Source: an uncultured Bacteroidota bacterium (GTDB taxonomy: Bacteria; Bacteroidota; Bacteroidia; Bacteroidales; UBA12077). Taken from it: a stretch of 64,000 nt of DNA. Below are positions 18,505 to 27,714 of this stretch, piece by piece. The notes beneath the pieces are model-generated. The model had not been told where the DNA came from and made no database searches. It saw only the letters and a list, made by a program, of their open reading frames with translations. The stretch is from assembly GCA_913055635.1 (NCBI GenBank), contig CAJXLK010000002.1, positions 62,001 through 126,000 on the forward strand, given 5' to 3'. Positions within the stretch are counted from its first letter, which is position 1. Each line of letters begins with the position of its first letter. A program made the translations under genes and the position numbers.

Positions 18505-18956
18505 AATTGGTGTTTTTTAGGTTTATACTAGATTATCGTATCGATGATTTTTTTTGACGATATTTTAAAAGAGGATTGTCCATTAGATTTTTTAGGCCAA
18601 TTATCAATGTACGATTTAAATACATTGAGATAAAGACGTATTATAAAATATATAATCGGCACATTGAATCCATTTTTAACGCTAATGGATGCTTTGTCTG
18701 TAAATGCGCATGCTTTTTTATGCATGTTTTTGTTGTGTTTGTCTGCGCATGTGGAATCTTTGTTGTCCGGGTCTGTGCCGGCCGGTTTTATTAGGAAGGA
18801 CGAACCGACACTCCGGGTGCTGCATCAGTTTATTATTTTGTAATTTTAAAGCCTTGGATATTTTCAGAGAAGCGCATTGAACCGGCAGCTTATGGGATTG
18901 ATATGGAACATGACTGTTCGGTTGTCCCTGCTTTTCAACATGTTGAATGATTAAGC
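18505..18956. other. AT-rich divergent intergenic region
   Basis: About 450 bp between a minus-strand head-GIN gene and a plus-strand thioesterase. The first 200 bp are strongly AT-rich with runs of T. No coding frame is credible. At 18702-18757 it carries a diverged relative of the palindromic element described at 26464-27010: GCGCATG, then TTGTTGTGT, then GCGCATGTGG. That relationship is tentative. Confidence 0.5.
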
Positions 18957-19403
18957 ATGAATTCTATCACTATGGATACCCCTTACCATTTTTTTCATCG
19001 CACCCCCATCCAGATTCGCTTCAATGATGTGGATATTATGGGCCATGTGAACAACTCGGTTTATCAAAATTATTTTGACTATGCCCGGTTGCGATATTTT
19101 GAGGAAGTCTTCGGTTACCGGATCGATTGGTTTGATAAGGCCCTGGTGCTGGTAAAGATAGAAATTGAGTATCAGCAGCCGGTTCGAATGTTCGATGAGA
19201 TTGGGGTTTTGACCAAGGTCTTTCACCTGGGCAATAAGAGTTTGCAGATGGAACAACTTTTGGTGGGAACCGATCAGCAGGATGTAAGGTGTTCCAACCG
19301 CGCTGTTCTTTCGGCTTTCAGTTATCAGGAAGGCAAAGCGGTAGAGTTGCCTGAGAGGTGGAGAAAAGCGGTTGCGCAGTACGAGCATGACCTGTCGTTT
19401 TGA
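18957..19403 (+). CDS. Acyl-CoA thioesterase, 4HBT hotdog fold
   Basis: 148 residues. The segment QIRFNDVDIMGHVNNSVYQNYFDYARLRYF is the 4-hydroxybenzoyl-CoA thioesterase signature with the catalytic Asp (D in NDVDIMGHVNN). It hydrolyses acyl-CoA or acyl-ACP thioesters. The substrate is not predictable. The frame begins ATG at 18957, and an alternative ATG at 18972 would give 143 residues. It stands alone. Confidence 0.85.
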   Translation: MNSITMDTPYHFFHRTPIQIRFNDVDIMGHVNNSVYQNYFDYARLRYFEEVFGYRIDWFDKALVLVKIEIEYQQPVRMFDEIGVLTKVFHLGNKSLQMEQLLVGTDQQDVRCSNRAVLSAFSYQEGKAVELPERWRKAVAQYEHDLSF

Positions 19404-19624
19404 CCCGTTGGCAGGATAGCCCCGATTAAATCTTTTTTTAGATTCCCGACTGAGTCTTTGCATGACCGGTTGTTTTGGCCGGCAGGCGGGATCGCTCCAT
19501 TGATAAGAGAACGCTGGCAGCTTGAAGGCTCACAGCAGCAAAAGGTAAGAGCGACAAAAAAGGGCTTGGAAGGTGGTTTTTAAGCCGAATTTTTGGGGTC
19601 GGGCATTTTAAAGTTCCAAAAGCC

Positions 19625-20149
19625 CTAAAGTTCCAGGAGCCCTTCGGGGATTTCAATCTTTATGACCTGCTTTTCCGGATCGATGTAATAAAGGGTTTGC
19701 TCGTTTACAGGGATATCTACCAGGTTTTGCTTATATCTTACCTGAAGCAGGGCATTGGAGGGGATATCGGTATAATTCTCCACCAAACCGATGGGGCCAT
19801 CGTTTTGATCGATCAGGGTGTAGCCTTCTAACTGGCTTAAATCGGGAGATGCCTCATTTCCTGCTTTTCCTGTGGCATCGGCCGGCAGGTACCACGTTAG
19901 GCCACTCATGCGTTGGGCTTCGTCCAGGGTGTCGATGTCCTCCAGCTTGATGATGGCCGTGGTAGGGGTTTTGTTTATGACATGGGTCAAAAAAAATGGA
20001 ACCACACCCCCATCGATTTCAATGAAGATGGATTCCATATGGTGAAAATCCTGCGGATATTCCGATGTAAAACTGATGATCAGCTCCCCTTGTTTCCCGT
20101 GGGCTTTGAGGATTTGACCAAGCGGTTTGCTGGTTTTAAATTCCATCAA
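19625..20149 (-). CDS. rimM: Ribosome maturation factor RimM
   Basis: 174 residues. It assists 30S head assembly by binding S19. The N-terminal RimM barrel begins FKTSKPLGQILKAHGKQGELIISF and the C-terminal PRC-barrel is visible as LEGYTLIDQNDGPIGLVENYTDIPSNALLQV, ending in KQVIKIEIPEGLLEL. It lies 14 bp downstream of rpsP, the conserved rpsP-rimM order. Confidence 0.93.
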   Translation of the reverse strand: MMEFKTSKPLGQILKAHGKQGELIISFTSEYPQDFHHMESIFIEIDGGVVPFFLTHVINKTPTTAIIKLEDIDTLDEAQRMSGLTWYLPADATGKAGNEASPDLSQLEGYTLIDQNDGPIGLVENYTDIPSNALLQVRYKQNLVDIPVNEQTLYYIDPEKQVIKIEIPEGLLEL

Positions 20150-20163
20150 CCAACATGGGGGAT

Positions 20164-20814
20164 TTATTCGTTTTTGTCGGATTCTTCCTGCTGATCGCCC
20201 TGATTTTCCTGGCTGGCTTCAGATGATTCTTCTGCCTGTGGTTCAGTTTTTTCTTCTTCGGCAGCTTCGGATGAAGCGGTTGGTTTGGAGGCTTCTTGTT
20301 CAGAGGCTTCTTCTTCTGACTGGCTGGTTTCCTCCGTTTTTTCTTCTTCGGCCTGCTGGGCGTTTCTTTTGGCCAGCTCTTCAGCCCGCTCCTGGTTGAT
20401 CTTCTTCTCGGCTTCCAGGCGTTCTTCTTCCTCCTTCTGCAATTTATTGCGCTCAGCCTCTTCTTCAGCCCTGACCTTTTCTTCCTTGTTGGTCAGCCAT
20501 TCATTGAACTTGCGGTCGGCTTCTTCCTGGGTCAGTGCGTTCTTTCTTACTCCCTCCTGCAGGTGCTTCTTCATCATCACCCCTTTATGGGAGAGAATAG
20601 CTCGACAAGTATCAGTAGGTTGTGCCCCTTTTTGAACCCAGTCCAATGCTTTGTCAAAATCCAAGTCAATGGTGGCTGGTTTCGTAGTAGGATCGTACAT
20701 TCCGAGTTTCTCGATGTACTTACCATCCCGTGGCGCCCTACTATCTGCAACGACAATGTGATAAAAAGGTTGCTTCTTCCTTCCTCTTCTGGTTAATCTG
20801 ATTTTTACAGGCAT
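20164..20814 (-). CDS. rpsP: 30S ribosomal protein S16 with long acidic C-terminal extension
   Basis: 216 residues. The first ~85 form the S16 core ([40 protein letters not shown]). The remaining ~130 residues are a charged extension: a predicted helix rich in Glu, Lys and Arg (~110-160), then a Glu/Ser/Ala/Gln-rich acidic tail. Bacterial S16 is usually 80-90 residues, and Bacteroidota members are often extended, here strikingly so. A -7 promoter element match lies 57 bp upstream, and rimM follows. Confidence 0.95.
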   Translation of the reverse strand: MPVKIRLTRRGRKKQPFYHIVVADSRAPRDGKYIEKLGMYDPTTKPATIDLDFDKALDWVQKGAQPTDTCRAILSHKGVMMKKHLQEGVRKNALTQEEADRKFNEWLTNKEEKVRAEEEAERNKLQKEEEERLEAEKKINQERAEELAKRNAQQAEEEKTEETSQSEEEASEQEASKPTASSEAAEEEKTEPQAEESSEASQENQGDQQEESDKNE

Positions 20815-21137
20815 ATTCGTCCTTGATTTTACTTTAAATGATTTGTCAACCTATTTTGAAATTTGTCCCGCAAAGATATAACAATATTTCTATTACGAAA
20901 GTGTTTTTATAAATTTATTGTAATTAACCATTTATATTTCATCTTTTAATCTTTACATGGTCAAACCAAACTTATTCCGCCAGGCGGGAATGGTTTCAAA
21001 GAAAATCAACCTTTCCGGTGTAATTTGTTAATTTTTTCGGGGTGGGATCTTATCGTGAACCTTTGGTTATTTCGTATTTTTAACCGGGCGGATCTGCGCA
21101 GGCCGCAAAGGTATAATTGTTAAATTCTCTGCATTTT
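20815..21137. other. Divergent promoter region, rpsP / dnaE
   Basis: About 320 bp separating rpsP-rimM (-) from dnaE (+). It is AT-rich next to rpsP and holds the -7 element at 20871-20878. I found no exact -7 match on the dnaE side and no structural RNA. Confidence 0.55.
20871..20878 (-). promoter_or_regulatory. Bacteroidota -7 promoter element before rpsP
   Basis: Reads TATCTTTG on the minus strand, an exact TAnnTTTG match, 57 bp before the rpsP start codon. TTTC about 18 bp further upstream is a weak -33 candidate. Confidence 0.45.
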
Positions 21138-24100
21138 ATGGGTCGATTCACGCATCTGCACGTGCACACCCAGTATTCGATACTGGATGGGGCTTCCAAC
21201 GTTTCTGATCTGATTGCCAAAGCCCGGGGTGACGGGATGGAGGCAGTAGCGATCACCGATCACGGCAATATGTTTGGGGCGAAAGCTTTTTATAATGAGG
21301 CCATCAACCAGGGCATCAAGCCCATTATTGGTTGTGAGATGTATATGGCCGAAGGCAGCCGTTTTGACAAATCCGGGCAAAAGGACCGAAGTGGGTATCA
21401 CCTGGTCGTTTTGGCCAAGAACTATACGGGTTATAAGAATCTGATCAAGCTGGTCTCCTATGCCTGGACCGAAGGTTTTTATTATACCGCGCGCATTGAC
21501 AAGGAGCTTCTGCGCAAATACAGTGAGGGGTTGATTGTCTCGAGTGCCTGTATTGGCGGGGAGGTACCCAAAGCCGCCCTTCGTCATGGAAAAAGGCAGG
21601 CGGAAGAGGTGATGCTGGAGTATAAGGAGATTTTTGGAGATGATTTTTACCTGGAATTGCAGCGTCATCCTTCCGGTGACCCGGCCAAAGACCGCGAGGT
21701 TTACGATCAGGAGCAGCAGGCCAATGCCATTTTGCTGGAGCTGGCCCGGGAACATCGGGTAAAAGTCATTGCCAGCAACGACGTGCACTTCATCAATGCC
21801 GAGGATGCCGAAGCCCATGACCGGTTGATATGTCTGAATACCGGCAAGGATCTGGACGATCCCAACCGCATGTCTTATACCAAGCAGGAATATTTTAAGA
21901 CCACCGATGAGATGTCGGAGCTGTTTTCCGATATCCCGGAAGCCATTGAAAATACAGGGGAGATTGCCGATAAAGTGGAGCAATATGAGTTGGATTCCGA
22001 GCCCCTGATGCCTGATTTCCCCCTTCCGGAAGGGTTTGACAATGAAGACGATTACTTGCGGCACGTCACTTACCAGGGGGCCAGGCGCCGTTATGGGGAG
22101 ATCACCGATGAAATCAGTGAACGTTTGGATTTTGAGCTATCGGTGATCAAAGGGATGGGCTTTCCCGGTTATTTCCTGATTGTACAGGATTTCATCAATG
22201 CGGCCCGCGAACTTGGTGTTTCGGTTGGCCCGGGCAGGGGATCGGCCGCCGGTTCGGCCGTGGCCTATTGCATCAACATCACCGATGTCGATCCCATTAA
22301 GTATAATTTGCTGTTTGAGCGTTTTCTGAATCCCGACCGGGTATCCATGCCCGATATCGACATTGATTTTGACGAAGACGGCCGCGATCAGGTATTGAAC
22401 TGGGTGGTGGAAAAATATGGGATAGAAAAAGTAGCCCACATCATCACCTTTGGTACCATGAAGGCCCGTTTGGCCATTCGCGATATTGGAAGGGTTCAGA
22501 AGTTGTCCCTGGCCAAGGCCGATCAGTTGGCAAAGCTGGTTCCAGAAACCCCTGGAATGACCTTGAAGAAGGCTTATGAAGAGTCGCCTCAGCTGAAGGA
22601 GGAACGCGCCTCGGGCGATGAACTGGTCAAAAAAACCCTCCAATATGCCGAAGTCCTGGAAGGTTCCCTCAGACAGACCGGCCTGCATGCCTGCGGAATC
22701 ATCGTTGGCAAGGATGACCTGACCGAAAATATTCCTATTGCTACCTCCAAGGATACCCACCTTCGGGTGACCCAGTATGACGGCGACCATGTTGAATCGG
22801 TGGGCATGCTCAAGATGGATTTTTTGGGCCTGAAAACCCTCTCAATCATTAAGGATGCCGTTCAAAATGTAAAGGACTCAAAGGCCATTGAAGTGGATAT
22901 TGACAACATTCCCCTGGACGATGCCGCCACCTATGACCTCTACAGCCGGGGTGAGACAACCGCCCTGTTCCAGTTTGAATCGCCCGGGATGAAGAAAAAC
23001 CTGCGCCAGCTCAAACCCAACCGGTTTGAGGACCTGATCGCCATGAATGCCCTCTACCGGCCGGGACCTATGGAGAACATCCCCAGCTACATCAAACGCA
23101 AACACGGACAGGAGAAGATTGATTACCTGGTGCCTGAAATGGAAGAGTACCTTGAGGAAACCTATGGCATCACCGTCTACCAGGAGCAGGTGATGTTGCT
23201 CTCCCAAAAACTGGCCAACTTCTCCAAAGGACAGGCCGACTCCCTGAGAAAGGCCATGGGCAAGAAAAAGAAAAAGCTCATGGAACAGCTCAAAGAGAAA
23301 TTCTTCGAGGGCTGCCGCGATAATGGCTATAAGGAAGAGACCATCCATAAAATATGGAACGATTGGGAAACCTTTGCCCAGTATGCCTTCAATAAATCAC
23401 ACTCCACCTGCTATGCTTTCGTTTCTTACCAAACCGGTTATCTGAAAGCCCATTATCCCTCGGAATTTATGGCTGCGGTCTTAAGCCGCTGGTCATCCAA
23501 TATTGATAAGGTGACCCACTTTATGGATGAATGCCGGCGTATGGGCATATCTGTGCTGGGGCCCGACGTCAACGAAAGTAAACTGAAGTTCAACGTCAAC
23601 CAGGAGGGCAATATCCGGTTCGGATTAAGTGCCATTAAGGGGGTGGGAGAGAATGCCGCCCGCAAGATAATCGAAGAGCGTGAAAATCATGGAGCTTACC
23701 AGGATATTTTTGATTTTGTCGAACGGGTGAACCTGCAGGCCGTCAATAAAAAGAGTATGGAATCGCTGGCTACCGCCGGGGCTTTTGATAACCTGGGCCA
23801 TTATAACCGGGCGCAGTTTTTTACCGAAAACGGCAAGGAGACTTATTTTATTGAAAGCCTTGTCAAATATGGCACCAAATACCAGAACGATAAGAAGTCC
23901 CAGCAACAGTCGCTGTTTGGCGGGGTTGGCGGGGTTGAAGTGGCCCGCCCCAAAATGCCTGAAGCTGAAGAATGGCCCAAACTGGAAAAGCTCAACCGCG
24001 AAAAGGAGTTGGTCGGGATTTATCTGTCGGCCCATCCCCTGGACGATTTTAAAACAGAGATGCGTTTCTTCACCCATGTTACCTTAAAGGAGTTGAATGC

Positions 24101-24626
24101 CGATATCAACAGCTACCGCAATAAGGATTTAACCGTAGGGGGAATTGTCACAGGGGCTCAGCATGCCGTCAGCCGCAAAAACAACAAACCCTTCGGCCGG
24201 CTTACCCTTCAGGATTATACCGATTCCTATGAATTTGTTGTTTTCGGCAAGGAATACCAGGAATACCGCAAATTCTTCTACGAGAACTATCCCTTACTGG
24301 TGAAAGGCTCCGTACAGCCACGTTATAATGATCCCAGCCAGTATGAGTTTAAGATTAAGGACATCCGCCTGCTGAGCGATGTCAGAGAGGATATGATCCG
24401 CACCCTCACCCTGAAGCTCCCCCTTTCAGAAGTCGACCAGGAGTTGATCCACCAGCTTAATCAATACACCAATGAGAAGGGAAAGGTGTTGATGCGCTTT
24501 AAAATCGTTGATCCCGCCGAAAACATAGCTGTCAATATGTTTTCCCGCTCCAGACGCATTCAGGTGACCAATGACCTGATCGAATTCCTCGACCAGCATT
24601 CCGCCATTCAATATACATTGAGTTAA
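21138..24626 (+). CDS. dnaE: DNA polymerase III alpha subunit
   Basis: 1162-residue replicative polymerase. The N-terminal PHP domain starts FTHLHVHTQYSILDGAS with further metal-type residues in AITDHGNMFG. The catalytic core includes GPGRGSAAGSAVAYC and PDIDIDFD, with Asp406, Asp408 and Asp410 around the active-site metals. Helix-hairpin-helix sequence (IRFGLSAIKGVGENAAR) and a C-terminal OB fold (DLTVGGIVTGAQHAVSRKNN) follow. I place the start at the ATG at 21138 (MGRFTHLHVHT). The longest frame opens at a TTG seven codons earlier. Length is normal for DnaE1. Confidence 0.96.
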   Translation: MGRFTHLHVHTQYSILDGASNVSDLIAKARGDGMEAVAITDHGNMFGAKAFYNEAINQGIKPIIGCEMYMAEGSRFDKSGQKDRSGYHLVVLAKNYTGYKNLIKLVSYAWTEGFYYTARIDKELLRKYSEGLIVSSACIGGEVPKAALRHGKRQAEEVMLEYKEIFGDDFYLELQRHPSGDPAKDREVYDQEQQANAILLELAREHRVKVIASNDVHFINAEDAEAHDRLICLNTGKDLDDPNRMSYTKQEYFKTTDEMSELFSDIPEAIENTGEIADKVEQYELDSEPLMPDFPLPEGFDNEDDYLRHVTYQGARRRYGEITDEISERLDFELSVIKGMGFPGYFLIVQDFINAARELGVSVGPGRGSAAGSAVAYCINITDVDPIKYNLLFERFLNPDRVSMPDIDIDFDEDGRDQVLNWVVEKYGIEKVAHIITFGTMKARLAIRDIGRVQKLSLAKADQLAKLVPETPGMTLKKAYEESPQLKEERASGDELVKKTLQYAEVLEGSLRQTGLHACGIIVGKDDLTENIPIATSKDTHLRVTQYDGDHVESVGMLKMDFLGLKTLSIIKDAVQNVKDSKAIEVDIDNIPLDDAATYDLYSRGETTALFQFESPGMKKNLRQLKPNRFEDLIAMNALYRPGPMENIPSYIKRKHGQEKIDYLVPEMEEYLEETYGITVYQEQVMLLSQKLANFSKGQADSLRKAMGKKKKKLMEQLKEKFFEGCRDNGYKEETIHKIWNDWETFAQYAFNKSHSTCYAFVSYQTGYLKAHYPSEFMAAVLSRWSSNIDKVTHFMDECRRMGISVLGPDVNESKLKFNVNQEGNIRFGLSAIKGVGENAARKIIEERENHGAYQDIFDFVERVNLQAVNKKSMESLATAGAFDNLGHYNRAQFFTENGKETYFIESLVKYGTKYQNDKKSQQQSLFGGVGGVEVARPKMPEAEEWPKLEKLNREKELVGIYLSAHPLDDFKTEMRFFTHVTLKELNADINSYRNKDLTVGGIVTGAQHAVSRKNNKPFGRLTLQDYTDSYEFVVFGKEYQEYRKFFYENYPLLVKGSVQPRYNDPSQYEFKIKDIRLLSDVREDMIRTLTLKLPLSEVDQELIHQLNQYTNEKGKVLMRFKIVDPAENIAVNMFSRSRRIQVTNDLIEFLDQHSAIQYTLS

Positions 24627-24680
24627 ACATTTTTTGCCTTAATTTTGTAAATACCTTTAACAATCTTAAACCACCCAAGT

Positions 24681-25001
24681 ATGAACATTGAAGTAACCGA
24701 TGCCAATTTTGATGAGCAAGTGCTCCAGTCTGATAAGCCTGTAATCGTAGATTTGTGGGCTGAATGGTGTGGCCCTTGCAAAATGATCGGCCCGATCATT
24801 GAAGAGATAGGCAAAGAGTATGAAGATCAGGTTGTTTGTGCCAAGCTGGATGTAGACAGCAATCCTCAAACTCCGACCAAATACCGGGTAAGGAATATCC
24901 CGACTGTTTTGTTTTTTAAAGACGGAGAGCTTAAGGACAAACAGGTAGGGGCTGTACCGAAAAACAACCTGCTTGAAAAGTTAAAACCCCTTATGGATTA
25001 A
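24681..25001 (+). CDS. trxA: Thioredoxin
   Basis: 106-residue classical thioredoxin with the redox motif WCGPCK (Cys30 and Cys33) and the cis-proline segment RNIPTVLFFKDG. It reduces protein disulfides in the cytoplasm. It follows dnaE by 54 bp but has its own AT-rich upstream sequence. A perfect 12-bp inverted repeat lies 39 bp after the stop. Confidence 0.96.
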   Translation: MNIEVTDANFDEQVLQSDKPVIVDLWAEWCGPCKMIGPIIEEIGKEYEDQVVCAKLDVDSNPQTPTKYRVRNIPTVLFFKDGELKDKQVGAVPKNNLLEKLKPLMD

Positions 25002-25040
25002 TCGAGGCATTGTAAAATTTTACGGGGATGAAATAACTTT

Positions 25041-25084
25041 TTCGCCGGCTGATTTTGTCATGTTGGACAGGGTCAGCCGGCGAA
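25041..25084. terminator. Perfect 12-bp hairpin between trxA and the NifX-like gene
   Basis: TTCGCCGGCTGA at 25041-25052 and TCAGCCGGCGAA at 25073-25084 form a perfect inverted repeat around a 20-nt loop. Being symmetric, it folds on either strand. A-rich sequence before the 5' arm gives AAAAAGTTATTTC after the hairpin on the minus strand, and no T run follows on the plus strand. A shared terminator between the convergent genes is the simplest reading. A mobile palindrome is an alternative. Confidence 0.5.
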
Positions 25085-25195
25085 TTGTGCTTTGCCTCCG
25101 AGTACAATGTCTTCGCGTTCAATGTCTTCGCGTTCAAATTTTCCACGTTCAACGCCTACAGGTACTATGCCTCCGCATGCAATGCTGAGTGAAGT

Positions 25196-25519
25196 TTATT
25201 CGCGCGAAATGTATTGCTCATAAGCTTCCCGGATGGTACAGGGAGTCTCGACCGGAAATACTTTGATGCCGCTGCCTTTCAGGGTGCTGTCGGCTTTCGG
25301 GCCAACGTGGCCTGTTATGACTACTTCTGCTTTCAGATCAGATGCCAGCTGACCCGCCTGTATCCCAGCTCCGTGTGCGGCATTCTTATTTTCTTCATTG
25401 GAATGCCAGGTTAACTGATCCTGTTCGTTGTCATATAGTAAAAATCCTTCTGCCCTTCCGAACTTGGGATCTAATTGAGCATCCCATCCTTTTCCCCGGG
25501 CTGTGAACATTATTTTCAT
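25196..25519 (-). CDS. NifX/NifB-type iron-molybdenum cluster-binding domain protein
   Basis: 107 residues, a single domain of the dinitrogenase iron-molybdenum cofactor biosynthesis family (NifX, NafY and the C-terminus of NifB). Typical segments are PKFGRAEGFLLYD, the HGAGIQAGQLASDLKAEVVITGHVGPKA block, and GIKVFPV near the end. No nitrogenase gene is in the window. Orphan members occur widely in anaerobes and their role is unclear; binding of an Fe-S or Fe-Mo type cluster is known for relatives. It is alone on its strand, convergent with trxA. Confidence 0.85.
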   Translation of the reverse strand: MKIMFTARGKGWDAQLDPKFGRAEGFLLYDNEQDQLTWHSNEENKNAAHGAGIQAGQLASDLKAEVVITGHVGPKADSTLKGSGIKVFPVETPCTIREAYEQYISRE

Positions 25520-25734
25520 AGCGGTCTTTTTATTGATTTATGAAAAAGGCCGTTAAATTAATGATTTCTTTTTGCCTGCCATAATAATTGCCGAATAAAT
25601 CTTGAATGACATGGTGGTGGGACTGAACCCTGTGTTTGCCAACGCACTGATCAATGATTGGGTGAACCTGATTCTATTCCGGAGTTTTCATCATGTATTT
25701 TTTATGTTGATTGTTTGTCCTGGAGGGTGGGAGG

Positions 25735-26463
25735 TTAGGAGATCATATCCTTCCATTGCCGGGCATTTTCAGCAGCGTAGGCCTGGTAGGTGTTGTTGAA
25801 GAAAACAAAGATATCCTGGCAATCATCCTGAAACAGGTTGATTTTTTCAAATTCGCTGGCAATTTGACTGTGGGAGTATTTGGAGTAATAAGGTTTTTCG
25901 GGGCCCTGGAATCGGAGATACATGAAATTGGCCGTACATTTCAGGTCTGTAGGGAAGTCGCGGTTATGGGAATAGACCAGGGCCGCATTGTGTTTTTCCA
26001 GGGTGCGGTAAACTTCCTGATCGAACCAGGAGGGGTGGCGGAATTCAAAGGCATAACGAAAATCCGGCATAAAATTTAGCCAGGCTTCCAGGCGGGCCAG
26101 GTTTTTTTTCATGGTTCCCGGTAACTGCACTAAAATGGGGCCCATGTTTCGGTCCAGTATATCGGGCAGGTGTCTGAAGGTTTCATATTTTTCGCTGGCA
26201 GCCTCATCACTCTTAAGCCGCTTCATATGGGAGAAGTACCGGTTGATTTTGATGACGAAACGAAAATCGTCCGGTGTATTTCTTATCCACTGCTCAAGGG
26301 TTTCCTTTCCCGGGGTATTGTAAAAGGTGCTGTTCACCTCGGTGGCATTGAAATTTTCGGCATAATATTTAAGGTGCGAGACCGGACCGCTTAGTTGTTT
26401 GGGATAAAAACGGCCCTGCCAGTCTTTGTAGCTCCAGCCTGAGGTTCCGATAAACCAGTTCAT
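25735..26463 (-). CDS. DUF72 domain-containing protein (YecE-like)
   Basis: 242 residues, TIM-barrel-like. It begins FIGTSGWSYKDWQGRFYP, and further family motifs are FNATEVNSTFYNTP, FRFVIKINRYFSH, GPILVQLPGTM and FEFRHPSWF, with an end typical of the family (DIFVFFNNTYQAYAAENA). The biochemical function of the family is unknown. It lies directly before a palindromic repeat array, whose first unit begins at its start codon. Confidence 0.9.
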   Translation of the reverse strand: MNWFIGTSGWSYKDWQGRFYPKQLSGPVSHLKYYAENFNATEVNSTFYNTPGKETLEQWIRNTPDDFRFVIKINRYFSHMKRLKSDEAASEKYETFRHLPDILDRNMGPILVQLPGTMKKNLARLEAWLNFMPDFRYAFEFRHPSWFDQEVYRTLEKHNAALVYSHNRDFPTDLKCTANFMYLRFQGPEKPYYSKYSHSQIASEFEKINLFQDDCQDIFVFFNNTYQAYAAENARQWKDMIS

Positions 26464-27010
26464 AAGGATATAATTTAATTAAAAGCTTGTAAATCAATAT
26501 AATCTGAATCTTAAAACAGACATTATGTGGTCAATCATTATGAAACCCGCATGAATAATCATGTCCTTGTTGTGTAAGTCCTTGCATGCAGGTTTCATAA
26601 GGATATAACTTAATTAACAGTTTGTAACTCAATATGATCTGAATCTTAAAACAGACATTATGTGGTCAATCATTATGGAACCCGCATGTATATCCATGTC
26701 CTTGTTGTGTAAGTCCTTGCATGCGGGTTTCATTCGTATAAAGTTTAATTAACGTTCTGTATTTCAAAATAATTTTGCTTCCAACATTGCATGGTTTGCT
26801 TCCCTCTGCCATGGAACCCCCATGTTTTATTCATTGCCTTGTTGTGTAGGTTACTGGATGCAGGTTTCATTCGTATAAAGACTTATTAAAGGTTATCAAT
26901 CGCTATCATTTTGAACCATCATCCTATACTTATCGGCTCTCTCCATGGATCCCGCATGTTTGATTTATCGCTTCAATGCGTAAGTCCTTGCCCGAAGGAT
27001 TCATTCCGGA
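26464..27010. repeat. Tandem array of ~135-bp units, each containing a ~57-bp palindrome
   Basis: Four units begin at intervals of 135, 136 and 134 bp. Units 1 and 2 are nearly identical over their full length, while 3 and 4 are diverged outside the palindrome. Each palindrome has arms of the type ATGAAACCCGCATG and CATGCGGGTTTCAT, which pair over 13-14 bp with about one mismatch. They lie at 26541-26597, 26675-26733, 26811-26870 and 26945-27004. The loop is about 31 nt and in three of the four contains CTTGTTGTGTA. A fifth copy lies at 36985-37044. No coding frame fits the array. The period is far too long and the internal sequence too similar for a CRISPR. Confidence 0.85.
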
Positions 27011-27247
27011 CAAAAATAAGGATTCAATGTCAGAATCAGAAAATAACCCCAAAAAACAAAAAAGCCGAAGGAATACCTTCGGCCGGAGGCGGGATAACGG
27101 TGGAATATAATATTTAGTTAAGTCTTAGGGCCTGGCCTTTGCAGCTGCCTGTCCTGAAACAGCTGTGGGCTTAAATATTGGTTAAGCCCGATATTTCATC
27201 CATGGTGGGTATAATGGAACTGACCCGGTGGGGCCTTGAAATTCCAT
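27005..27247. other. Rest of the intergenic region after the palindrome array
   Basis: With the array, this completes a gene-free stretch of about 780 bp between the DUF72 gene and the small carboxypeptidase-like gene. It contains the rho-independent terminator at 27051-27083 and nothing else that I recognise. Confidence 0.6.
27051..27083 (-). terminator. Rho-independent terminator of the regulatory-like domain gene
   Basis: On the minus strand GCCGAAGG, TATT and CCTTCGGC form a perfect 8-bp stem with a 4-nt loop (plus-strand arms 27064-27071 and 27076-27083). It is followed directly by TTTTTTGTTTTTT. It lies about 165 bp downstream of the minus-strand gene at 27248-27610, with no gene between. 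Confidence 0.8.
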
Positions 27248-27610
27248 TTACTCGAGGCTTTTCATTTTTATGGTTACCTGGTTTTGCTCACTGACTTTCA
27301 ACTTAACATCGTTCAACTCTTCATCCTTATAGGAGATGAAAGACGATTCTAACTTATAGATGCCCGGCTTGAGGCCTTTGACTTTAAAGTTCCCTTCAAA
27401 ATCGGTATATGCAGCCACATCGGCACCTTTCACCTTCACTTTGACTCCGGTCAGGGCTTCGCCAGTTTTCATATCTACTACCTCGCCTTTCAGGGCTGCA
27501 GTGGCCGTGGTGTTGTTTTCGCTCTTGTCATCATCATCGGCTGCCTGCACTGCTGCGGCCTGTCCGATCAGAAGGACTGCTGTAATGATTAAGGCATAGA
27601 TTCTTTTCAT
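27248..27610 (-). CDS. Small exported carboxypeptidase-regulatory-like domain protein
   Basis: 120 residues with a signal peptide (MKRIYALIITAVLLIGQAAAVQA), a short acidic linker, then one Ig-like domain: ALKGEVVDMKTGEALTGVKVKVKG, AYTDFEGNFKVKGLKPGIYKLESSFISY. This domain usually forms the N-terminus of TonB-dependent receptors, so a free-standing one is probably a periplasmic or surface protein of unknown role. It has its own strong terminator downstream. Confidence 0.8.
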   Translation of the reverse strand: MKRIYALIITAVLLIGQAAAVQAADDDDKSENNTTATAALKGEVVDMKTGEALTGVKVKVKGADVAAYTDFEGNFKVKGLKPGIYKLESSFISYKDEELNDVKLKVSEQNQVTIKMKSLE

Positions 27611-27714
27611 CGTTTTATTTTTTTTAATTCACCCACAAATGTAGTACAGCAGCCTTAAATGGATGTTAAGGGGTTTTTAAGCCTGGATCATCTTTGCGTT
27701 AAATCCATGTTAAA

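Noticed and set aside
26464-27010. CRISPR array
   Set aside because: The unit is about 135 bp, the sequence between palindromes is itself repeated, and no cas genes are present.
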